Below, in pieces: positions 1 to 8,582 of a stretch of 64,000 nt of DNA; positions within the stretch are counted from its first letter, which is position 1, and the number at the start of each line of letters is the position of its first letter. The notes under the pieces are model-generated. The model was not told the origin of the DNA and made no database searches. It saw only the letters and a list, made by a program, of their open reading frames with translations. The DNA is from Holophagales bacterium (GTDB lineage Bacteria > Acidobacteriota > Thermoanaerobaculia > UBA5066), in NCBI GenBank assembly GCA_016719485.1, contig JADJZB010000030.1:1-64000 (forward strand), written 5' to 3'. A program made the position numbers and the translations under genes.

Positions 1-32
1 GCCGCTCGTCCTCTGGAGAAGGTCTCCCGGTC

Positions 33-429
33 CTACTTGACGCCCAGGAGCTCGACCTCGAACAGGAGAGTCGCTCCCGGCGGGATGACGTTGCCGGCCC
101 CGCGGTCGCCGTAGCCGATCTGCGGCGGGATGAGGAGGGTCCGCTTGCCGCCGACCTTCATCGTGCCGACGCCCTCGTCCCAGCCCGCGATGACGCGCCC
201 GACACCGAGCTCGAACTCGAACGGCTAGCCCCCGGGTCGACCGAGCTGTCGAACTTCTCGCCCTTCTCCCCGTTCTCCAAAAGCCACCCCGTGTAGTGCA
301 TGACCCAGGTGTTGCCCTTCTTCGGGGGCGACGCTCCCGGTGCCCACCACGGAGATCCTCGTACTGGAGGCCGCTCTCGGTCTTCTCCATCTTTTTCTCC
401 TTCTTGGCGCTCTTCCTCGACGAGGGCAT
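33..429 (-). pseudogene. FKBP-type peptidyl-prolyl cis-trans isomerase, frame broken
   Basis: Reading leftward, the C-terminal part (about 33-220) encodes a clean FKBP tail: a GWDEG motif, then IGYGDRGAGNVIPPGATL, FEVELLGVK and a stop. The N-terminal part (ATG at 427-429 or 388-390; reading MEKTESGLQYEDL) is in another frame, so at least one indel lies between them. FKBPs catalyse proline isomerisation in protein folding. A basic, Lys-rich start is seen and no clear signal peptide. It is the last gene of the leftward sugar-phosphate operon, downstream of fbp. The break resembles those in the neighbouring genes and is more likely a sequence error than real decay. Confidence 0.75.
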
Positions 430-530
430 CGGGGCTTCTCCGCCTTCGTCACCTTTCGGGCCTTCCGTCACTGGCGCGACGAGAAGCGGCTGGAGGAAGA
501 GCAACGAGGAGGGCCGGCGATCACAACATG

Positions 531-1641
531 TTATTCCTCCTCATCTCCCCGGGCGTCCCGGGCGAGGTCTGCGTAACCCGTGGGGAATAACGGGCAGGCG
601 ATCACGCCTCCTGGGCGCGCACGAAGCTCTCGGTACAGATCCTCGGCGTATTCGCGGCCGCCGATGTAGAGCGGGGTCCGCTGGTGGCTGCGCGGGATCG
701 GACGTCGAGGATCCTCTGCGTGCCGCTCGACGCCACTCCGCCCGCCTCCTCGAGCACCATGGCGACCGGCGCGGCCTCGTACCAGCAGCCTCAGCTTGCC
801 CTCCGGCGATTTGTCGGTCGCCGGGTAAGAAGACGCCGCCCCTCAGGAGGATCCGGTGGACGTCGACGACGAGGGCCCCTGAGTAGCGCGGGGCGAGGGC
901 GGCCGCGCCCGGGGTCGGGCGTCCGGAGCCGCTTCGACGAACGCCGCGGCCCGGCCTCCCACTCGTGCCGATGAAGCCTTCGTTGCCGGCGTAGTAGGTG
1001 CGCTGCGCGGGGATCCGGATGTCGGGGTGCGAGAGGAGGAACTCGCCGATCCCCGGGTCGAGCGTGAAGCCCTGGACGCCCGCCTTCGGTCCCGCCGTGT
1101 AGACGAGCATCGTGGCGGGGCCGTAGACGAAGTAGCCCGCGACGACCTGCTGCTGGGAGATGCGCGCGAGGAGCTCGGCCTCGGAGTGGATGGGGCCCGA
1201 GCCGCCGATCCGCCTCACGGAGAAGACCGACCCGACGGCGCCGTTGATGTCGAGGTTCGAGGAGCCGTCGAGCGGGTCGACGAAGACGACGTACTTTCCC
1301 GCCGAGGCGGCGACGGCCTCGTTCTCGGGGGAGGCGCGGGGAAGGTCCATCTCCTCGGTGACGACGGTCGGGACGAGCTGCCCGTAGGCGAACGCCTCGA
1401 GGAAGATGTCGTTGGCGAGGGCGTCGAGCTTCTGCTGCGTCTCGCCCTGGACGTTCGTCTTCCCCGAGGGCGCCGAGGACCTCCGCGAGGCCGGCGCGGG
1501 AGAGGACGCGGCGATCCGCTTGCCCGCGAGGGCGAGCTGCGAGAGGAGCGCCGAAAGCTCGCCGGTGGCCTGCGGGTAGCGCCGTTCGGTCTCGAAGAGG
1601 TGGCGGTGGAGCCGGGTCCCGATCGTCTCCGTGGAGGTCAT
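531..1641 (-). pseudogene. fbp: Fructose-1,6-bisphosphatase class I, frameshifted
   Basis: It hydrolyses fructose-1,6-bisphosphate to fructose-6-phosphate in gluconeogenesis and feeds the pentose phosphate genes beside it. The start is the ATG at 1639-1641 (MTSTETIGTRL). Family motifs follow: KTNVQGETQQKLD, the metal-binding FVDPLDGSSNLD, GSVFSVRR, and YYAGNEG. Near residue 40 the frame leaves and then returns: a base seems missing near 1511 and a run of four C near 1460 seems one too long. After the GNEG motif the frame is lost again, and the sugar-binding tail (LYIGGREYAEDLYREL) reads in another frame. The true stop is therefore uncertain; the TAA at 531-533 fits that last frame. Glucokinase ends 8 bp upstream of the start. 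Confidence 0.85.
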
Positions 1642-1648
1642 CAGCTCG

Positions 1649-2651
1649 TCACGGTGCCGTCCCTCCGTTCCCGGGGTCCGCGGGCGAGAAACCCGGGATC
1701 TGCGCCCGGCGCCGAGGATCGCGCAGGAGTCGTTGAGAACCACCCGGATGGGAATGCGCGCCAGGAGCGGACCGAAGCGTCCCTTGGCCGCAAAGGCGGT
1801 GAAGAAGCCGTCGCGAAGGAGCGGGAGGATCTTCGGCGCGATCCCTCCGCCGACGTAGACGCCGCCGGTGGCGAGGGTCTTCAGCGCGAGGTTCCCCGCC
1901 TCGGCCCCGTAGAGCCGGACACGAAGCGGTGCAGCGTCCTCTGGCAGACGGGGTCGGTCTCGTCGAGCGCGGCCCCGGCTGACACGGGGGGCGGGGTCGC
2001 CGGACGCGGCGATCGCCTCGGTGAGCCATCCAGGCTCCGGCTATGCCGACGCTCGCGCTCGAAGCGGTAGAGCGTGGCGAGCCCGGCCCCGAGACGACGC
2101 GTTCCCAGGGGACGTGCCCCGTGCCGGTGGCGAAGGGGTCTCTGAGGAGGTCGATCTCCTCGTCGTTGCGCGAGCGAAGGAGGCGTGGCCCCCTTCGGAG
2201 GGCATCGGGACGAAGCCGCGGCCGGAACGGAAGAGGAGCGCCTCGCCGAGGCCGGTCCCGGCCGAGATGAGGGCGCCGTTGCCGGTGGGGTCTTCCTCGC
2301 CCCGGTTCAGGACGGCGAAGTCGGCGGGGCCGAGCTCGGCGAGGCCCCAGGCGTTCGCCTCGAGATCGTTCAGGACGACCGCGGGGACGCCGAGGTCGGC
2401 GCGGATCTCCTCCGCGTCGATCGAGAAGGCGACGTTCGTCCCCTCGGCCCGGCCGTGCCTCACAGGACCGGCGACGCCGAAGGCCGCCGCTTCGAGCCGC
2501 TTCTCGCCCGCGAGGAAGCCGTCGCGGCGTCGAAGGGTCAGAAGTCGCGCGTCGCAAAGCGCGCGCGGCGCTTCTCGACGAGGCGCCGTCCTCCACTTCC
2601 TCGAGGGCGAGGCCGCATGTTCGTACCGCCGACGTCTCCGGCGAGCAGCAT
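1649..2651 (-). pseudogene. glk: Glucokinase, frameshifted
   Basis: It phosphorylates glucose with ATP, making the substrate of the adjacent glucose-6-phosphate dehydrogenase. The start at 2651 gives MLLAGDVGGTN, the phosphate-1 motif of bacterial Glk-type glucokinases. Further motifs in other frames are VVLNDLEANAWGLAEL, GNGALISAGTGLGEALLF and MPSEGGHASFA, then GGVYVGGGIAPKILP and RVVLNDSCAILGA near the C-terminus. The total length (about 330 codons) suits the family, so little sequence is missing; several single-base indels split it. The stop at 1649-1651 follows from the last frame. The start lies 3 bp after the pgl stop. Confidence 0.85.
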
Positions 2652-2653
2652 GG

Positions 2654-3371
2654 TCAGTCCTCCCCCGCGGCCGCGCGGTCCAGGAAGAAGAAGCCCTCTC
2701 CAAACGGCGGGTCGACGCAAGCGGCGGGAAGGGCCCGGTCTCCCGAGAGGACCCGGGCGAGCGCCGCGCTTCTCCCGGCCCGAGACGACGAAGCCGGCGC
2801 AGCGCGCCGCGTTGAGGAGCGGCAGCGTGAAGGTGACGCGCGAGGGGGCGGCTTCGGCGCGCCGTCCACCTCACGACGAGCCGTACCGTCTCCGCAGGCC
2901 GCCGAGGCCGGGGAAGAGGGAAGCGGTGTGGCCGTCTTCGCCGAGGCCGAGGAGCACGAGGTCGAGGACCAGGACAGCCGGAGCCGGGCCGAGAGGCTCT
3001 CGCGCAGGAGCGCCTCGTACCGCTCGGCCCCGTCCGGCGCGAGCGACGCAACGGGGTGGACGTTCTCAGGCGGGCCGGACGTGGAGGAGGAGCGCCTCGC
3101 GGGGCGGCGGCGTCGTTGCGGTCGCGGTCGCACTCGCCGACGCAGCGCTCGTCGCCGAACAAGACCTCGACCGAGCCCCACGGGACGAGGTCGGCCCACG
3201 GGGAGGCCGCGAGCCGGCGGTAGGCGGCGAGGGGCGTGGTGCCGCCGGCGAGGGCGCGGAAGCGCCCGCGTTCCTCCACCGCCTCGGCGGCGCGCAGGCG
3301 AAGAGCTCGGCGACCCCCTCCGCGAGGGGCGGCCCGGACGACGGGAACACCGTGACCTGCGTCTTCGACAT
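2654..3371 (-). pseudogene. pgl: 6-phosphogluconolactonase, frameshifted
   Basis: It hydrolyses 6-phosphogluconolactone, the product of the zwf enzyme encoded immediately upstream. The start at 3371 gives MSKTQVTVFPSSG. After one frame change the family core appears: RFRALAGGTTPLAAYRRLA (the SGGSTP-like substrate loop) and WGSVEVLFGDERCV (the FWxDER motif). The frame then moves again and ends in a plausible tail, VDPPFGEGFFFLDRAAAGED, at 2654. The span of about 239 codons is normal for the DevB/Pgl family. Only indels spoil it. The stop and the glk start are almost adjacent, which suggests coupling. Confidence 0.8.
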
Positions 3372-3387
3372 GGCTCCGGATCGGAGA

Positions 3388-4725
3388 CTACGGCCGCCGC
3401 CAGCGGCGGCCGTCGCGGGCGAGGAGCTCCATCGCCCCCTCGGGGCCCCAGGTACCGGCTTCGTAGTTCGGGAGGTCCCGGGCGCGGGCTCTCGCTCCAG
3501 ACGTCGAGGACGGAGGTGACGAGCTCCCAGGCCGCCTCCACCTCGTCGCGCCTGGCGAAGAGCGTGGGGTCGCCGTTCAGGGCGTCGAGGAGGAGCCGCT
3601 CGTAGGCGTCGGGGTCTTCTCGCCGAAGTGCTCGAGTACTTGAAGTCCATCTTCACCGTCTCGACGCGCATCGTCGGCCCGGGCTGCTTGGCTCCGATCC
3701 GCAGGGCGATTCCCTCGTCGGGCTGGATCCTCAGGACGAGGACGTTCGGCTCCTGGACGAGGAAGCCCGCCCTGCGGAAGAGGGCGATGGGGGGCGTCTT
3801 GAAGGTGATGGCGATCTCGGTGACACGCTTGGGCAGGCGCTTGCCCGCGCGGAGGTAGAACGGCACGCCGGCCCAGCGCCAGTTCTCGATCTGGAGCTTC
3901 CACGCGGCGTACGTCTCGCGGCCGGAGGCGGGGGCGACGTTCGGCTCCTGCCGGTAGCCGGGTAGAGGAGCTGGAGCATGTGGTTCTCGACGATGTCGCG
4001 GAAGATCCCCGACTCCTCGTAGAACTTCCCGCGCCCCTCGACGCCGAGCGTCTCGGCGACGGTGATCTGGACGTGGTCGACGTAGCGCCGGTTCCAGAGC
4101 GGCTCGAAGATGCCGTTGCCGAGGCGGAAGACGAGGAGGTTCTGGGTCGTCTCCTTGCCGAGGTAGTGGTCGATGCGGAAGATCTGGCTCTCGCGGAACG
4201 AGTGGCGGACCTTCTCGTTGAGGGCGCGGGCCGAGGCGAGGTCGTGCCCGAACGGCTTCTCGACGACGAGACGCGACCAGGGGCCGGAGGGCTCCACCGC
4301 GTGGACGAGCCCCGCCTCGCCGAGTCGCGCGGCGGCGTCGCCGATGCCCGAGGGCGGGATGGCGAGGTAGTAGAGCCGGTTTCCCGGGAGACCCGCTCCC
4401 CTCGAGCGCCTCGAGGCGGGCCTTCAGGTCGACGAAGCTCTGCGTCTGCTTCAGGTCGCCCTTGAAGTGGAAGAGGCGCGCGGCGAAGCTCCCCCACTCC
4501 TCGTCCCCGTGGGCCGTCCGGCCGAACTCGGCGAGGGCGGCACGCAGGTCGTCCCGCCAGGCGTCGTCGGAGTCGACCGAGCGGGCAAAGCCGACGATCG
4601 CCGTCTCCGGGGCGAGCTGCCCCTGGCAGTGGAGCTCGAAGAGGCCGGGACGAGCTTGCGGCGCGCGAGGTCGCCCGAGCCCCGAAGATGACGATCGTCG
4701 CCGCGGGAGGAGAGGTGGAGCTCAT
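3388..4725 (-). pseudogene. zwf: Glucose-6-phosphate 1-dehydrogenase, frameshifted and internally shortened
   Basis: It oxidises glucose-6-phosphate to 6-phosphogluconolactone with NAD(P)+. The start at 4725 overlaps the end of tal. The coenzyme loop should read GASGDLARRK but one base is missing near 4682. The active-site motif RIDHYLGK, the stretch LLVFRLGNGIFEPLWNR and VPFYLRAGKRLPKRVTEI are all clear. Between ENHMLQLLYP and GYRQEPNVAP about 55-60 residues normally present in the family are absent (junction near 3962), and the frame also shifts there. The C-terminus (LPNYEAGTWGPEGAMELL) ends at 3388. This is either an assembly collapse or a damaged gene; the indels in its neighbours favour the first. 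Confidence 0.85.
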
Positions 4726-5908
4726 GCGCTCGGTCGGACGGGCCGGCGCACCACGTCCGGATCTTCACCGTCCGCGCCGACTCGAGGAGGGCGGCGCGGC
4801 GCCGCTCCTCGACGACGCCGAGGAGCTCGTCGTACGACTTCTCGAAGGAGACGATCCCCTCGCCCTGGAGCTTCTCGCCGAGCTGCTCGACGTCGAAGCC
4901 GAGCTCCTTGAGCTCGTCGAGCGTCCGGTGCGCCTCGTCGACCCCTTCGAGGACGGTGTCTCCCAGGTCGCGGCCGTGGTCGAGGAGGGCCTCGAGGGTC
5001 TTCTCCGGGAGGGTGTTCACGGTGTCGGGGCCGACGAGGTTCTCGACGTAGAGGAGATCGGAGTAGGCGGGGTTCTTCGTCCCGGTGGAGGCCCAGAGCG
5101 GGCGCTGCACGCGGGCCCCCTTCGCCGCGAGCGCCTTCCACGCGCCGGTTCCGAAGGCGGCGAGGTAGTCCTGGTAGACGACCTTGGCGTTCGCGAGGGC
5201 GGCCTTGCCGCGCAGGGCCTCGAGCCGTGCGCGAAGCGGCGCGGGAGCCGTGCCCGCCTTCTCGGCCAGGAGCCTGTCGACGAGCGTGTCGACCCGCGAG
5301 ATGAAGAACGACGCGACGGAGGCGACCTTCGAAGGGTCGCCGCCGGCGGCGACGAAGGCGGCGACGCCGTCCTGGTACGCGTGCGCCACGTCGCGATAGT
5401 GCTTGCGGTTGAACATGAGCGTCACGTTGACCGAGACGCCCGTTCCGATGAGCTCGCGGATGGCGAGGCAGCCGGCCGGCGTCGCGGGGACCTTGATGAA
5501 GACGTTCGGCTTTCCGAGGAGGCCGTGGAGCCGCCGGGCCTCGGCGATCGTCCCTTCGATGTCCAGGGCGAGGCTCGGGAGGACCTCGAGGGAGATCCAG
5601 CCGTCCTCGGCGTTGGCGGCGTGCTGGGCGGCGAAGAGGTCGGCCCCCGCGGCGATGTCGCCGCGCGTGAGGTCGTCGTAGACCTCGAAGGCATCCTTGC
5701 CCTCGTCGGCGAGGTGCTCGATCCGGCTCTCGTAGTCGCCGTCGCCCTTGCCGATGGCCTGGGCGAAGATCGTCGGGTTCGACGTGACGCCGTAGATGGC
5801 ACCCGCCTCGATCCGTCCGGCGAGCTCTCCCGTGGCGATCATGCGGGCCGAGATGCTGTCGAGCCAGACGGCCTGGCCACGCTTCCGGTAGTCGACGGAG
5901 CGGTTCAT
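4722..5908 (-). CDS. tal: Transaldolase
   Basis: It transfers a dihydroxyacetone unit between sugar phosphates in the non-oxidative pentose phosphate pathway. The ATG at 5906-5908 sits behind a strong AGGAGG ribosome site. The family signature GVTSNPTIFAQAI is at about residues 39-51, and VFIKVPATPAG contains the Schiff-base lysine. GVSVNVTLMF and a VASVASFFISRVDTLVD stretch follow, as in the roughly 370-residue TalB-like actinobacterial/cyanobacterial type. The reading frame as given stays open into zwf. A stop (TGA) at 4722 exists in an adjacent frame and would give the usual 4-nt overlap, so one indel near the C-terminus is likely. It is the first gene of the operon. Confidence 0.9.
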
Positions 5909-5914
5909 GAGGAA

Positions 5915-5920
5915 CCTCCT
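5915..5920 (-). promoter_or_regulatory. Ribosome binding site of tal
   Basis: Read on the minus strand this is AGGAGG, six bases before the ATG of tal. It fixes the start and makes tal the translated leader of the leftward operon. The 5909-6054 gap between tal and the rightward efflux operon must hold both divergent promoters. I could not assign convincing -35/-10 boxes there. Confidence 0.7.
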
Positions 5921-6054
5921 GGGGTTCGGAACGGAAGGACCGTCCCCGGTTTTGAGGTGATCCTATCTTCTCCCGCGCCCCGTGTCCGCGCCGCCCGCCG
6001 GGGAAAGCGCTCGTTCGATATTCATTCGAGATTTCGCGCTACGCTCGCCGATCG

Positions 6055-7319
6055 ATGAGCCGGCTCGCTCTCTCCCTCCTCCTCGCGGCGGCTGTCTCCT
6101 CCCCGTCAGGGGTGCAGAGCCCGCCGCCGTCCCTCCCGCCCCCCTTCCCTTCGAGGACGTGCTCCGGGCCGCCGCCGCGAGCGCCCCGCTCGCCGCCGCA
6201 GCCGCCGCGCGGCGGGACGCCTCGGACGCGAGCGCCACGAAGGCCCGCCGGCTGCCGAATCCGGAGGCGACGGTGCGCGTGGAGAACTGGCGCCGAGGCA
6301 CCGACGCCCACCCGTTCGACGCGCAGGCCGACCTCGACGTCGTCGCCGAGCTGTCGCAGCCGCTGCCCGTCTTCGGGACGTGGTCGTCGCGCCGGGACGA
6401 GGCCGCCGCGCTGTCGCGGGCCGCGCGGGCCACGTCGCGCGGCGAGGTCGAGATGGTCGTCCTCGAGGCGGCGCGCCTCTACCTGGGAGCGGTGCGCGGC
6501 CAGGACCTCGTCGCCGCCCTGACCGAGAGCCGCGACGTCCTCGGAACGATGATCGCGACCGTGGAGAAACGGGTCGCCGAGGGGTGGTCGGCCGAGGGCG
6601 ACCTCCTGAAGCTGAGGGCCGAGCACGCCCGCTCCGAGGCGCTCCTGGCCCGCGCGACGCTCGAGCTCGGCGACGCCGCGGCGCGGCTCGCCGCCCTCCT
6701 CGGCGAGGAGGCCCCCGTCGACCCGGCGCGGCTCGCGATGCCCCCGGTTCCTCCCCTGCCCGATGGGGAGGCCGAAGCGCTCGGCCGGGAGGCGGCCGCC
6801 ACGCGCCCCGCCGTGGTCGAGGCGCGCGAGCGGCTCGAGGCGGCCCGCGCGACGCTGCGTCTCGAGAAGGCGCTGCGCGCCCCCGAGCCCTCGCTGACGG
6901 CCGGCTACAAGCGGACGGGCGGGCTCGACACCGCGCTCGCAGGGATCTCCTTCCCGCTCCCGCTCTTCGACACGAACGCGTCGGGCGTGGCCCGCGGTGA
7001 GGCCCAGGTCCGGGCCGCCGAGGCCGTCCTTCGGTCGGTCGAGCTCGAGACCGCCGCCGGCACCGCCGGGCTCGTCCGCGCCGCGCGCACGCTCTCCACC
7101 CGCGCCGAGGCCGCGACCTCGGGCCTCCTCGGCTCCGCCCTCGGCGCCCGCGGCGCCGCCCGCGCCTCGTTCCGCGAAGGGGTCTCGGAGGTCCTTCCCC
7201 TCGTCGACGCCGAGCGCGTGACCGCCGAGGCCGTGCGGGAGACGCTCGACCTGGCCGTCGACGCCCGCCTCGCAACTCTCGCCGCCCGCTTCGCCCTCGG
7301 ACAGGAGGTTCTCCCTTGA
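6055..7319 (+). CDS. TolC-like outer membrane efflux protein, probable frameshift after the signal peptide
   Basis: This is an outer membrane channel for a tripartite efflux pump. From about 6115 the frame encodes two alpha-helical TolC repeats rich in Ala, Arg and Glu (for example LPNPEATVRVENWRRG and LTAGYKRTGGLDTALAGISF, the latter a typical OEP strand). The ATG at 6055 gives a good signal peptide, MSRLALSLLLAAAVSS, but in the neighbouring frame. A one-base indel near the C-rich stretch at 6099-6115 would join them. Without an indel the open frame begins at 5982 and has no signal peptide. The stop overlaps the TTG start of the adaptor gene (TTGA at 7316-7319). The CusC/CzcC role is inferred from the neighbours. 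Confidence 0.8.
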
Positions 7320-8581
7320 GCAGCCCCGAATCGCCCGCCCCCGAGAGCTTCTGGAAGCGCCACCAGCGGCACATGCCGCGCCGGCTCCCCCGGGTCCTCC
7401 TGGCCGTGGGCCTCCTGCTCGTGCCCGCCGTCGTCGTGGTGAGGATCTTCACGGCGAAGCCGGTGGACGAGTCCGTCCCCGCGACGGCGCCGACCGACGC
7501 CGTGACGCTCGGCGAGAAGTCGGTCTCGCTGGCGGGGATCGAGGTGCTCGAGGCGAAGGGCGTGACCCGGGCGGCGACGTTCGACGCGCCTGCCGTCCTC
7601 TCGCTCGACGAGACGCGGACGGCGCGGATCGGGTCGCTCGTGGAGGGCGACGTCGTACGGATTCTGTCCGAGGTGGGCTCCCGCGTCGGGCGGGGCGCCG
7701 TCCTGGCGGAGCTCAACAGCCGGGTCGTCCACGACGCCTGGGCCGACTACCGCAAGGCTGTCGCCGATCGGCGCCGCCGCGAGACGGAGCTGGCGTGGGC
7801 GACGCAGGCGGCGGAGCGGGCCGGGCGCCTGCACGAGCAGAAGGCGCTCTCTCTGCAGGAGCGGCAGCGCGCCGAGACCGACCAGGTGGCCGCCCGGGAG
7901 GAGCTGGACCAGACGAGGACGGAGGTGCGGCGCGCCGAGGAGGCGCTCGAGCATCTCGGCGTGACGAACAAGGAGGACCCGACGGGCGAGACCGGGGAAT
8001 CGGTCCCTGTCCGCGCGCCGCTCGCCGGCGTCGTCCTCGAGAAGCACGTGACGGCCGGGACCACCGTCACGCCCGGGACGCTCCTCTTCGTCGTGAGCGA
8101 CCTGACCGCGCTCTGGGCCATGGCCGAGGTGGACGAAACGCGGATTCCGCTCGTGGCCGCCGGACGGCCGGCGAAGGTCCACGTGGCCGCGTGGCCCGAC
8201 CGGGCGTTCGACGCGCAGGTGACGTTCGTCGGCGACGCGGTGAACCCGAAGACGCGCCGCGTGACGGTGCGCTGCCAGGTGCCGAACCCGGGCGGGCTCC
8301 TCAAGCCCGAGATGTACGCCCGCGTCGCCCTCGGCGAGTCGGCGCCGCGGCCGATGGTCGTCGTTCCCGAGGCGGCGATCCAGGAGATGGACGGCAAGCC
8401 GTACGTCTTCGTGGCGGGAGCGAAAGGGCGCTTCGAGAAGCGCGAGGTCGCCCTCGGCGCGTCGAGCGAGGGCCTCGTCGAGATCCGCTCCGGCGTCGCG
8501 GCCGGGGAGAAGGTCGCGACCCAGGGGAGCTTCCTCCTGAAGTCGCAGCTCCTCTCGGCGTCCGCGCCGGCGGAGGAGTGA
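7316..8581 (+). CDS. RND efflux periplasmic adaptor (HlyD/CzcB/CusB-like)
   Basis: This membrane-fusion protein of 421 residues links the inner-membrane pump to the TolC channel. It starts at TTG in a 4-nt overlap with the TolC gene. One membrane anchor (RVLLAVGLLLVPAVVVV) lies near residues 24-40. A barrel/lipoyl half follows (GSLVEGDVVRILSEVGSRVGRG), then a coiled-coil hairpin at about 140-215, the second lipoyl half (VRAPLAGVVLEKHVTAGTTV), a beta-barrel and a membrane-proximal domain (VVVPEAAIQEMDGKPYVFV). This order is typical of heavy-metal RND adaptors. No His- or Met-rich N-terminal metal site is evident. The pump gene follows after 1 bp. Confidence 0.9.
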   Translation: MSSPESPAPESFWKRHQRHMPRRLPRVLLAVGLLLVPAVVVVRIFTAKPVDESVPATAPTDAVTLGEKSVSLAGIEVLEAKGVTRAATFDAPAVLSLDETRTARIGSLVEGDVVRILSEVGSRVGRGAVLAELNSRVVHDAWADYRKAVADRRRRETELAWATQAAERAGRLHEQKALSLQERQRAETDQVAAREELDQTRTEVRRAEEALEHLGVTNKEDPTGETGESVPVRAPLAGVVLEKHVTAGTTVTPGTLLFVVSDLTALWAMAEVDETRIPLVAAGRPAKVHVAAWPDRAFDAQVTFVGDAVNPKTRRVTVRCQVPNPGGLLKPEMYARVALGESAPRPMVVVPEAAIQEMDGKPYVFVAGAKGRFEKREVALGASSEGLVEIRSGVAAGEKVATQGSFLLKSQLLSASAPAEE

Positions 8582-8582
8582 G

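Noticed and set aside
541..1743. Treating the frame as one 400-residue FBPase starting at MVLNDSCAILGA
   Set aside because: That N-terminal piece is the end of glucokinase fused by an indel. The FBPase start is MTSTET at 1641.
4451..5908. A 485-residue transaldolase with a long C-terminal extension
   Set aside because: The extension is zwf sequence read in the wrong frame. Transaldolase of this type ends near 4722.
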